In this document: piece by piece, positions 1 through 7,183 of the stretch
How the letters are laid out: every line of letters starts with the position of its first letter
How positions within the stretch are numbered: the stretch's first letter is position 1
Origin: Gammaproteobacteria bacterium
Lineage (GTDB): Bacteria; Pseudomonadota; Gammaproteobacteria; UBA6429; Thiohalophilaceae
Length of the DNA: 10,085 bases
Direction: 5' to 3'
Assembly (NCBI GenBank): GCA_029880425.1
Contig: JAOUOK010000026.1
Coordinates: forward strand, 1 to 10,085
The notes under the pieces: model-generated
The model's database searches: none
What the model was told of the DNA's origin: nothing
Seen by the model: the letters and a program-made list of their open reading frames with translations, nothing else
Made by a program: the position numbers and the translations under genes

Positions 1-1118
1 TGGTATTGCTGGGCCTGGCTGGTTTAATCGACCCACCACGGCAGGAAGCAATTGAAGCGATTACCAGGTGCCATGATGCTGGCATTGATGTCAAAATGAT
101 TACCGGCGATCATGCTATTACTGCAGTTGCTATTGGCAAACAACTTGGACTGCAAAATACTGACAAAGTATTAACCGGCACGGAGCTGGATAAACTGGAT
201 GATGCAGAACTCGAATCTATTGTACGTAATACGGGAATCTTTGCACGCACTAGCCCTGAACATAAATTACGTCTCGTCATGGCATTACAAGAGAATGGCA
301 TGACGGTGGCAATGACTGGTGATGGTGTTAATGATGCCCCCGCGCTTAAACGTGCCGGTGTCGGCATTGCCATGGGGAAAAGTGGCAGCGAAGCAGCGAA
401 AGAGGCGTCTGAAATCGTACTGGCTGATGATAATTTTGCTTCAATTGTTGCTGCTGTGCGCGAGGGTCGAACAGTATACGACAACATAAAAAAAGTAATC
501 AGTTGGACATTACCAACCAATGCCGGTGAGGCAATGACTATTATCCTCGCTTTAAGCCTTGGGTTGAGCCTGCCAATCACGCCAATTCAAATATTGTGGA
601 TCAATATGATAACTGCAGTGACGCTTGGTATCGCATTGGCCTTTGAACCGACAGAAGAAAACACAATGAAACGGCCACCCAGGTCTCGCAAAGAAGCTCT
701 GCTAAGTGGTGGTCTTATGTGGCATATTGTTCTGGTCGCTGGCCTGTTTCTGGCCGGTGTATTTAGTATCTATGAATATGCCATTTTACAGGGTTATTCA
801 GAAATTCTGGCGCGTACCATGGCCTTGAATACGCTGGTTGTACTGGAAATATTTCATCTTTTCTTTATCCGAAATATGTATGGCTCATCGTTAACATGGA
901 AAGCAATATGTGGAACCCGTGTTATATGGATTTCAGTCATTGCGGTTACCATCGGGCAGTTTACTATTACTTATGTGCCATGGTTTCAAAGTGTATTTGA
1001 AACAGAAGCGGTTGCTTTTCTGGATGGCTTATTGATTATAGCTGTTGGCCTAATAATGTTTTCCGTAATTGAAATTGAAAAACAAATACGCTTAAGAATA
1101 CTGAAAAAAGCATTTTGA
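1..1118 (+). CDS. P2-type cation-transporting ATPase, C-terminal part (5' end outside window)
   Basis: Inner-membrane pump that couples ATP hydrolysis to cation transport. Only the end of the P domain and the C-terminal membrane domain are present; the frame is already open at base 3, so no start can be assigned and the DKTGT phosphorylation site lies upstream. Seen: a DPPR motif near the start, MITGD at about 96-110, the hinge motif MTGDGVNDAP from 312 (the Mg-binding GDGxND), then hydrophobic segments matching M5 to M10. M5 carries N (519-521) and E (528-530), and M8 carries E (846-848), the positions that bind Ca2+ in SERCA. M6 reads NMITAV: N and T are kept, but the SERCA Asp is Ala. After M6 comes FEPTEENTMKRPPR, typical of P2 pumps. 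The M6 form recalls mycobacterial CtpF-like pumps rather than SERCA proper, so the ion is uncertain. Family call is firm; substrate is inference. Confidence 0.93.
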   Translation, partial: VLLGLAGLIDPPRQEAIEAITRCHDAGIDVKMITGDHAITAVAIGKQLGLQNTDKVLTGTELDKLDDAELESIVRNTGIFARTSPEHKLRLVMALQENGMTVAMTGDGVNDAPALKRAGVGIAMGKSGSEAAKEASEIVLADDNFASIVAAVREGRTVYDNIKKVISWTLPTNAGEAMTIILALSLGLSLPITPIQILWINMITAVTLGIALAFEPTEENTMKRPPRSRKEALLSGGLMWHIVLVAGLFLAGVFSIYEYAILQGYSEILARTMALNTLVVLEIFHLFFIRNMYGSSLTWKAICGTRVIWISVIAVTIGQFTITYVPWFQSVFETEAVAFLDGLLIIAVGLIMFSVIEIEKQIRLRILKKAF

Positions 1119-1175
1119 GCCTGGATTACGGGACAAGTGGTTATGATAATTATGCTCTAAATGTCCGCATTTTTT

Positions 1176-1210
1176 CCTCCGGGTACCTTTGCGTTCTCTG
1201 TGGTTAAAAA
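1176..1210. repeat. Repeat-like intergenic element with about 9-base periodicity
   Basis: Read on the minus strand, this stretch runs TTAACCACAGAG, then AACGCAAAG, then GTACCCGGAGG. These are successive units of about nine bases, each ending in AG and purine-rich. The pattern resembles the ACAGAG/GCAAAG-type dispersed intergenic repeats I recall from many environmental bacterial genomes. Only one degenerate copy is in this window, so its status as a repeat is inference from remembered patterns. Confidence 0.4.
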
Positions 1211-1270
1211 TAAACCTGTTGTTAAACTGAAGTATTTCTAAAATACAAGTCTGGTTTTGAATTTAGCTTT

Positions 1271-1279
1271 TGCTAGAAT
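1271..1279 (+). promoter_or_regulatory. Extended -10 promoter candidate for tex
   Basis: TGCTAGAAT is a full extended -10 (TGn followed by TAGAAT, five of six bases of TATAAT). No good -35 stands at the normal distance, which extended -10 promoters tolerate. Transcription would start near 1286, giving a leader of about 47 bases before the tex ATG. A weak purine-rich ribosome site, AAGAAG at 1315-1320, precedes the start. Confidence 0.45.
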
Positions 1280-1332
1280 AACCACACACTAATTTCTCAA
1301 ATACCCGCTAAATAAAGAAGTCGAAATCTCAT

Positions 1333-3651
1333 ATGAATATCGAACAAAATATCGCCAGTGAACTTGGAGTTAAACTCGTGCAGGTTGAAGCCACGATTGC
1401 CCTGATTGATGAAGGTTCAACCGTTCCTTTTATTTCCCGTTACCGTAAAGAAGTCACCGGTGGACTGGATGATACTCAGCTGCGTACCCTGGAAGAGCGT
1501 TTGTATTATTTACGTGAACTTGAAGACCGCCGTGTGACAGTGTTAAAAACCATCGAAGAGCAGGGCAAGTTAACCGATGATTTAAAAAAATCGATTTTAG
1601 ATGCGGATACAAAAACACGTTTAGAAGATCTCTATGCGCCGTATAAACCAAAGCGCAGAACTAAGGCACAAATTGCCCGTGAAGCCGGGATTGAGCCTCT
1701 GCTGGATACCTTACTCGATGATCCTTCACTGGCGCCGGAAGCAGCAGCCAATGAGTATATTAATATCGATGCCGGCTTTGCTGATACAGATGCGGTGCTT
1801 GATGGTGCACGACAAATCTTTATGGAAAGAGCCGCTGAAAATGCTGACCTGTTAGGTGAGTTGCGTGATACCTGCTGGGATAAAGGTGAACTCACGTCTA
1901 GCGTGATTGATGGGCAACAGCAAAATGGCAGCAAGTTTAAAGATTACTTTGAATTTGCTGAAGCGATTAATAAAATTCCGTCGCATCGTGCACTGGCTTT
2001 GTTCCGTGGACGCAATGAAGGTGTGTTACGGGTGAAGTTATCCGTGCCTGGGCAGGATGATCTTGAGTCACCGTTAGAAATGGGACTGTGTGATAGCCTG
2101 GTGGCAAAAGCATTTTCACTTTCACAAAAAGATAGAGCCGCGGACAAATGGTTACTGGAAAGTGCACGCTGGGCATGGCGGGTGAAAATCTCCATGCAAC
2201 TTGAGTCAGAACTTAACCTCAGGTTACGTGAAGCGGCAGAAGAAGAAGCGATTCGTGTTTTCGGTGAGAACATGCGTGACTTGTTATTAGCTGCTCCAGC
2301 CGGCGCACGTACCACCCTGGGTTTAGACCCGGGTTTACGTACCGGTGTTAAAGTGGTTGTGGTTAATGACACCGGTAAACTGGTTGATACCGCGGTTATT
2401 TATCCGCATGCACCAAAAAACCAATGGGATCAATCCATCGCGGTGCTGGCGGCATTAGCCAAAAAACATAATGTTGACTTAGTCAGTATTGGTAATGGTA
2501 CTGCCTCTCGTGAAACCGATAAACTGGTTAACGAGTTAATAAAAAAACACCCTGAGTGTCGTTTAACCAGTTTAGTGGTGAGTGAAGCCGGTGCATCGGT
2601 TTACTCCGCTTCTGAACTTGCGGCGAAAGAATTTCCGGACCTGGATGTAACTTTTCGTGGCGCGGTTTCAATTGCGCGGCGTTTACAGGATCCCTTAGCC
2701 GAGTTAGTCAAAATCGATCCCAAGGCAATCGGTGTTGGGCAGTACCAGCATGACGTCAACCAGCATCGCCTGGCCAGAAAACTCGAAGCCGTGGTTGAAG
2801 ACTGTGTAAACGCGGTAGGTGTTGAAGTGAACATGGCTTCCGCACCGTTGTTAAAACAGGTGGCTGGTTTAAGTGAAAGTATTGCCGAGAACATTGTTGC
2901 TTACCGTGAGCAACATGGAGCGTTTAAAAACCGTGATGAAATTTTAAAGGTCTCACGTTTAGGGCCAAAAGTTTTTGAACAGGCTGCAGGTTTCTTAAAA
3001 ATATCAGATGGTGATAACCCGCTTGATGCCTCGTCGGTTCACCCAGAAGCTTACCCGGTGGTTAAAAATATTTTAGAAAAAAATAACATCGAGATGAATA
3101 AAGTGATCGGTGATCGATCATTTTTATCATCACTTGCAGCAAATGATTACACCATGGAAGGCTTTGGTGAGCCGACTGTTCGCGACATTATTAAGGAACT
3201 TGAAAAGCCGGGACGTGATCCGCGACCAGAATTTAAAACCGCGACATTTAAAGACGGAATTGAAAAAGTCAGCGACTTAAAAGAAGGTATGATACTCGAA
3301 GGTGTAGTGACGAATGTGACTAACTTTGGTGCCTTTGTTGATATTGGTGTACACCAGGATGGCCTGGTACATATCTCTGTCATTGCTGATAAGTTTGTTA
3401 AAGACCCTCGTGATGTGGTTAAAACCGGTGAAGTGGTTAAAGTGAAAGTGATGGAGGTTGATGTTAAACGTAGCCGTATTGCTCTTTCTATGCGATTAAC
3501 TGAAGAGCTCGAAAGAAAAGCTGGAAAACCTAAAGATAATTCGGTGGATAGAGTGCACCAAGGTAAGAAAAATTCTAATCGCCAGGTTAATAAAACTTCA
3601 GCAGTAACTAATAATGCAATGGCTCAGGCATTTGCTAATCTTAAAAAATAA
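1333..3651 (+). CDS. tex: Tex family transcription accessory protein (YhgF-like)
   Basis: Cytoplasmic RNA-binding protein of the Tex/Spt6-like family, linked to transcription and RNA turnover. At 772 residues it is the normal family length and looks intact. The N-terminal helical region carries the usual TVPFISRYRKEVTGGLDD motif near residues 30-47. A YqgF/RNase H-like domain begins with TTLGLDPGLRTG at about 327. Helix-hairpin-helix segments follow at about 490-560 (VNAVGVEVN, then GLSESIAENIVAYREQHG). An S1 RNA-binding domain lies at about 650-723 (GVVTNVTNFGAFVDIG, DGLVHIS). The tail is basic and low-complexity. The ATG at 1333 fits the family N-terminus. The gene stands alone, with its own promoter candidate upstream and AT-rich spacer on the 3' side; no clear terminator hairpin is visible. 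Family assignment is very secure; precise cellular role is known only in outline for the family. Confidence 0.97.
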   Translation: MNIEQNIASELGVKLVQVEATIALIDEGSTVPFISRYRKEVTGGLDDTQLRTLEERLYYLRELEDRRVTVLKTIEEQGKLTDDLKKSILDADTKTRLEDLYAPYKPKRRTKAQIAREAGIEPLLDTLLDDPSLAPEAAANEYINIDAGFADTDAVLDGARQIFMERAAENADLLGELRDTCWDKGELTSSVIDGQQQNGSKFKDYFEFAEAINKIPSHRALALFRGRNEGVLRVKLSVPGQDDLESPLEMGLCDSLVAKAFSLSQKDRAADKWLLESARWAWRVKISMQLESELNLRLREAAEEEAIRVFGENMRDLLLAAPAGARTTLGLDPGLRTGVKVVVVNDTGKLVDTAVIYPHAPKNQWDQSIAVLAALAKKHNVDLVSIGNGTASRETDKLVNELIKKHPECRLTSLVVSEAGASVYSASELAAKEFPDLDVTFRGAVSIARRLQDPLAELVKIDPKAIGVGQYQHDVNQHRLARKLEAVVEDCVNAVGVEVNMASAPLLKQVAGLSESIAENIVAYREQHGAFKNRDEILKVSRLGPKVFEQAAGFLKISDGDNPLDASSVHPEAYPVVKNILEKNNIEMNKVIGDRSFLSSLAANDYTMEGFGEPTVRDIIKELEKPGRDPRPEFKTATFKDGIEKVSDLKEGMILEGVVTNVTNFGAFVDIGVHQDGLVHISVIADKFVKDPRDVVKTGEVVKVKVMEVDVKRSRIALSMRLTEELERKAGKPKDNSVDRVHQGKKNSNRQVNKTSAVTNNAMAQAFANLKK

Positions 3652-3708
3652 ACTTAACTAAAAATGTCAGGTAATTTTATCTGCAATATGTTCCTTTGTT
3701 TAGCCTTG

Positions 3709-3714
3709 TATAAT
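3709..3714 (+). promoter_or_regulatory. -10 element candidate for the hybrid kinase gene
   Basis: A perfect TATAAT sits 92 bases before the kinase ATG, inside the 12-base palindrome GTATAATTATAC (3708-3719). No convincing -35 is present at 16-18 bases upstream. The surrounding 155-base spacer is very AT-rich and holds further weaker -10-like strings (for example TATAAA at 3729), so the true start site is uncertain. Confidence 0.35.
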
Positions 3715-3796
3715 TATACTTAGTCTATTATAAAGTATGTATTTTTAAGTATTTATTATAACTAGAATAAGTCTAAAATTATTTTATTAAGTTTTC

Positions 3797-3800
3797 AGGA
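3797..3800 (+). promoter_or_regulatory. Ribosome binding site of the hybrid kinase gene
   Basis: AGGA lies six bases before the ATG at 3807 and decides that start over the second in-frame ATG at 3816. Confidence 0.6.
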
Positions 3801-3806
3801 ACTTGC

Positions 3807-5492
3807 ATGTCAGCTATGACAATTGTCGACAATTCGCTTTTAAAACTTTTATTTGAGAAAAGTCTCACTCCTATCGCTTACATGGATTTAAAATATAATT
3901 TTATCCATGTAAACCAGGGTTATGCCGCTGCAAATAGTAAACCTGTCGACTACTTTACAGGTAAAAATCATTTTGAACTTTATCCCAATGCTGAAAATAA
4001 ACGTATCTTTGACCAGGTTGTCAGGACTGGTAAGGCCTATGAAACGAAGGCCAGGGAATTTGAAAATGTTGAGGAACCTGAAAAAGGGGTAAGTTACTGG
4101 GACTGGAGTTTAACCGTAGTTAAGGATAATGATGGTAATGATGCGGGATTGTTATTGCAGCTTATTGACGTTACCTGTCAAATTAAAGTTGAGCAAAAAT
4201 TACTTAACAAGGTAAAAAAAGAATACGCAAATTATGATGAAGAACTGGAAGCCATTATTGAATCGAGAACTAACCAATTACAGGATGCTATAAGCCTACT
4301 AGAAATTGAAAATGCAGAACGGGTTAAAGCAGAAGCATTACTCACGAAAGCGAAAGAAGAAGCAGAAAAAGCAAATATTAGTAAATCCCAGTTTTTAAGT
4401 CGTATGAGCCATGAGTTGCGTACACCCATGAATGCAATTCTTGGTTTTTCTCAGCTGTTGCAAATCAATGAACTTAATGAAATACAGTCTTCCTATAATG
4501 ATGAAATTCTGTTGGCTGGTAATCACTTGCTTTCAATGATTTCTGATATTTTAGATCTATCACGTATCGAAGAAGGCAGTTTGCCTGTGTCGATCACTAA
4601 TGTTTTATTAGGCCAGTTAATTGAAGAGAGTATTTCGCTGGTTCAACATAAGCTGGATTTTAGAAATATTACTATTCAAAAACTGATAGAAAAGTCTGAT
4701 AAGACAATACTAAAAGTTGATGAAACACGGCTTAAAGAAGTGCTGGTTAATTTGTTAACTAATGCGGTTAAATATAATACTGATGATGGTCTTGTTTCTA
4801 TTGGTTATAAGTCAAGACCCAGTGGTTATATCCAGATTTATGTCTCTGATACCGGTAAAGGATTAAGCGAAGAAGAACAGGAAAAAATATTTGAACCTTT
4901 TAACCGTCTTGGTGCTGAATATACAGATATCGAAGGTGTTGGTATTGGTCTTGCTATTTCCAAAAAATTAATGGAAATGATGGACGGCTCAATTACGATT
5001 GAAAGTAAAAAAGGTAAAGGATCAACTTTTTATATCGACTGCCCGGTTGGTAAGCAGGATAGCAAAATTGAAAATGCTGCTGTTGATGTTAACCTGGAAA
5101 ATGTAAATGGCGTCTATAATGTACTTTATGTTGAAGATAATAAATCAAACCAGAGGGTCATTGAAGATTTTTTTGCAACTTTTCCAAACCTGAATTTGAC
5201 CATTGAGTCCTGTGCAGAAGATGCTCTGAGAAATATTAATCAATACAATTTTGATGTGATCCTGATGGATATAAATTTACCTGGCATGGATGGTTTTAGT
5301 GTATTGGAGCAGCTTAAGCAGGATGCGGCAACAAAAAACATCCCGGTTATTGCTTTAACTGCATCAGCAGGCATAAATGAAATTAAAAAAGGTTTAAAAG
5401 CAGGTTTTGATCATTACGTGACCAAGCCTGTTGTGCTGCCTGAGTTAATTTCAATCATTAATAAAGAATTAAATCAAATAGAAAAATACTAG
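3807..5492 (+). CDS. Soluble PAS-domain hybrid histidine kinase with C-terminal receiver
   Basis: Sensor kinase of a two-component phosphorelay, 561 residues. Order: a PAS domain at about 10-125 (with the YWDWSL pattern common in PAS_4-like domains), a charged coiled-coil linker at about 130-195, HisKA with phospho-acceptor H202 in MSHELRTPMNAILGF, and HATPase_c with N-box N315/N319, DTGKG from D348 and GIGLA from G379. Last is a receiver domain (about 435-556) with acidic pocket E443/D444, phospho-acceptor D488 in LMDINLPGMDG, T518 and K540. Every catalytic residue is present. No membrane segment is seen, so sensing is probably cytoplasmic. There is no Hpt domain, separate regulator or output gene nearby, so the partner must be encoded elsewhere. 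The gene looks more AT-rich than tex upstream, which may hint at separate acquisition. Signal and target are unknown. Confidence 0.95.
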   Translation: MSAMTIVDNSLLKLLFEKSLTPIAYMDLKYNFIHVNQGYAAANSKPVDYFTGKNHFELYPNAENKRIFDQVVRTGKAYETKAREFENVEEPEKGVSYWDWSLTVVKDNDGNDAGLLLQLIDVTCQIKVEQKLLNKVKKEYANYDEELEAIIESRTNQLQDAISLLEIENAERVKAEALLTKAKEEAEKANISKSQFLSRMSHELRTPMNAILGFSQLLQINELNEIQSSYNDEILLAGNHLLSMISDILDLSRIEEGSLPVSITNVLLGQLIEESISLVQHKLDFRNITIQKLIEKSDKTILKVDETRLKEVLVNLLTNAVKYNTDDGLVSIGYKSRPSGYIQIYVSDTGKGLSEEEQEKIFEPFNRLGAEYTDIEGVGIGLAISKKLMEMMDGSITIESKKGKGSTFYIDCPVGKQDSKIENAAVDVNLENVNGVYNVLYVEDNKSNQRVIEDFFATFPNLNLTIESCAEDALRNINQYNFDVILMDINLPGMDGFSVLEQLKQDAATKNIPVIALTASAGINEIKKGLKAGFDHYVTKPVVLPELISIINKELNQIEKY

Positions 5493-5502
5493 TTTTACCT
5501 CT

Positions 5503-5514
5503 CCAGGTACCTGG
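5503..5514. repeat. Perfect 12-base palindrome CCAGGTACCTGG
   Basis: It lies 11 bases after the kinase stop, in the 118-base gap before the TatD-family gene. As RNA it could form only a 4-bp stem with a 4-base loop, and no T-run follows, so it is a poor terminator. It may be a protein-binding site or chance. The same gap has only weak -10-like strings (TATTAT at 5580-5585). Confidence 0.5.
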
Positions 5515-5610
5515 CAAGATATTTATTCCGTTCAATAATTAAGTAAAACATCTTTGTAAGATAAGGTTGTTGAGTGGTTTATTATTTCTGTTAAAGCTAC
5601 ACTTAATTTT

Positions 5611-6384
5611 ATGGAAATTATAGATACCCATTGTCATCTTGATATTGAAGAGTTTAACCCTGACCGTGACGAGGTCCTCAGGCGTTGCAGGCAAAATAAT
5701 ATCTCCAGGATTATTGTTCCGGCAATAATTTCAAATAGCTGGGGTAAGCTGCTTGAGTTATGTAAGAAAGAAAAAGGTCTTTATCCTGCCCTGGGCTTAC
5801 ATCCTGTTTTTATTCAGCAGCACCATGATGATGACTTACTTCGTTTAGAAGAGCTGGTGAATAGTGCTTGCCCGGTTGCAATTGGTGAAATTGGCCTTGA
5901 TTTTTATTTAAAAAATTTGGATCAGCAGTTACAACTTCATTTTTTTGAAGCGCAATTAAAGCTGGCGAAAAAATACGACTTACCTGTCATCCTGCATGTA
6001 CGTAAAGCGCATGACCAGGTGTTACAGTTATTGAAAAAAATTAAAGTTAAAGGTGGTTTCAGCCATGCCTTCAACGGTAGCCAACAGCAGGCGCGGCAAT
6101 ATATTGATTTGGGATTTAAACTGGGTTTTGGTGGCACCTTAACTTACAAGAATGCCAGTAAGATACATCAACTGGCCAAATCTTTACCATTAGAAGCGAT
6201 AGTACTGGAGACCGATGCCCCGGATATGGTGGTAGAATCTCATCGTGGTGAACGTAACAGCCCGGAATATATTACAGAATCATTAGCTGCACTGGCTGAA
6301 ATTCGTAATGAAGATATTAATGTGATTGCACAACAAACATCACTCAATGCAAACGCGGTTATAAATTTTAGCGATTATGAATAA
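5611..6384 (+). CDS. TatD-family metal-dependent hydrolase (YjjV-like)
   Basis: Metal-dependent hydrolase of the amidohydrolase (TIM-barrel) superfamily; characterised TatD proteins act as DNases, whereas the YjjV branch has a less certain substrate. The 257 residues are full family length. Metal ligands are all visible: H7 and H9 in DTHCHLD, E93 in IGEIGLDFY, H129 in VILHVRKAHD, H152 in FSHAFNGS and D202 in LETDAPDM. The HVRKAHD, FGGTLTY and ETDAPDM segments match my memory of E. coli YjjV better than TatD or YcfH. The start gives the canonical short N-terminus but has no Shine-Dalgarno sequence. The 3' end overlaps tcdA by 8 bases, implying co-transcription and coupled translation. There is no Tat secretion gene nearby, as expected for this family. 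Family certain; YjjV subgroup probable. Confidence 0.93.
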   Translation: MEIIDTHCHLDIEEFNPDRDEVLRRCRQNNISRIIVPAIISNSWGKLLELCKKEKGLYPALGLHPVFIQQHHDDDLLRLEELVNSACPVAIGEIGLDFYLKNLDQQLQLHFFEAQLKLAKKYDLPVILHVRKAHDQVLQLLKKIKVKGGFSHAFNGSQQQARQYIDLGFKLGFGGTLTYKNASKIHQLAKSLPLEAIVLETDAPDMVVESHRGERNSPEYITESLAALAEIRNEDINVIAQQTSLNANAVINFSDYE

Positions 6385-7183
6385 CAACGTTCAAACCAGT
6401 ACTGAAGATGCCTTTGCCGGTATTGCCCGGCTTTATGGTTCAGAAGCTTACACACATTTACGTGCCATGCATGTCTGTGTTGTCGGCATTGGGGGTGTGG
6501 GCTCATGGGTGGTCGAAGCGCTGGCACGCTCTGCCGTGGGTAAGATTACCCTTGTTGATTATGACACGATTGCCAAATCCAATATTAACCGGCAAATTCA
6601 TACTTTATCCGGTACGCTAGAACAGAAAAAATGCAGTGTAATGGCGCAGCGCGTAAAAGAAATAAATCATGAATGTGAAGTTACAATAATTGATGATTTC
6701 CTTACACTTGATAATATGCCGGATTATATTTCTACGGAGTATGATTATGTTGTTGATGCGATTGATAGTATTAAGTTTAAAGCTGGATTAATTTATCACT
6801 GCAAACGCAACAAGATCCCGGTTATTACCACAGGTGGTGCAGGTGGCTTAACCGATCCCTCTGTTATTAAGGTGGTTGATTTAAGCAAAACCTATAATGA
6901 TGCACTGGCAGCAAAAGTACGCTCTACTTTACGTGAACAATATAACTTCAGCAAAAATCCCAAGAGACGTTTTGCCATTGATTGTGTTTTTTCCAGCCAG
7001 CAACAACTCTACCCAAAAGAAGATGGCAGTGTCAGTCATCAAAAACCCGGTATACATGGTGTTTCCCTCGATTGCCGTTTTGGTTATGGCGCAGCCGCGT
7101 TTGTTACCGGTACTTTTGGTTTTATTGCAGTTTCCCACCTGATAAAAAAACATTTAGCGAAAAAATTAAAACATGCAAGGTAA
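6377..7183 (+). CDS. tcdA: tRNA threonylcarbamoyladenosine dehydratase (TcdA/CsdL)
   Basis: E1-like (ThiF/MoeB-type) enzyme that uses ATP to convert t6A37 to cyclic t6A in tRNAs decoding ANN codons. The 268 residues equal the length of the E. coli enzyme as I recall it. Seen: the nucleotide-binding loop GIGGVGS at 37-43, LVDYD with D61, SNINRQ at 68-73 (the adenylation motif), DAID at 127-130, TTGGAGG near 155, and the family-typical LDCRFGYGAA with C233, which corresponds to the mobile-loop cysteine of E. coli CsdL. There is no CxxC zinc site, as usual in this branch. The start overlaps the TatD-like gene and has no ribosome site of its own, suggesting coupled translation; its end overlaps the next gene by 11 bases. 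The E. coli partners CsdA and CsdE are not in the window. Assignment is secure. Confidence 0.95.
   Translation: MNNNVQTSTEDAFAGIARLYGSEAYTHLRAMHVCVVGIGGVGSWVVEALARSAVGKITLVDYDTIAKSNINRQIHTLSGTLEQKKCSVMAQRVKEINHECEVTIIDDFLTLDNMPDYISTEYDYVVDAIDSIKFKAGLIYHCKRNKIPVITTGGAGGLTDPSVIKVVDLSKTYNDALAAKVRSTLREQYNFSKNPKRRFAIDCVFSSQQQLYPKEDGSVSHQKPGIHGVSLDCRFGYGAAAFVTGTFGFIAVSHLIKKHLAKKLKHAR

Noticed and set aside
110..580. 156-aa open frame on the minus strand inside the ATPase
   Set aside because: Antisense shadow of a strongly conserved coding region, with low-complexity Ser/Ala composition.
1131..1175. Possible terminator after the ATPase (GGACA/TGTCC stem, then a T-run)
   Set aside because: The stem is only five base pairs and the loop is about 26 bases, too weak to call, although the T-run at 1170-1175 is suggestive.
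1944..2372. 142-aa open frame on the minus strand inside tex
   Set aside because: Shadow of the tex reading frame; serine/arginine-rich, no recognisable domain and no ribosome site.
3652..3806. Small RNA or riboswitch in the gap before the kinase
   Set aside because: The stretch is very AT-rich with no stable stems or recognisable aptamer motifs; only promoter-like strings are visible.
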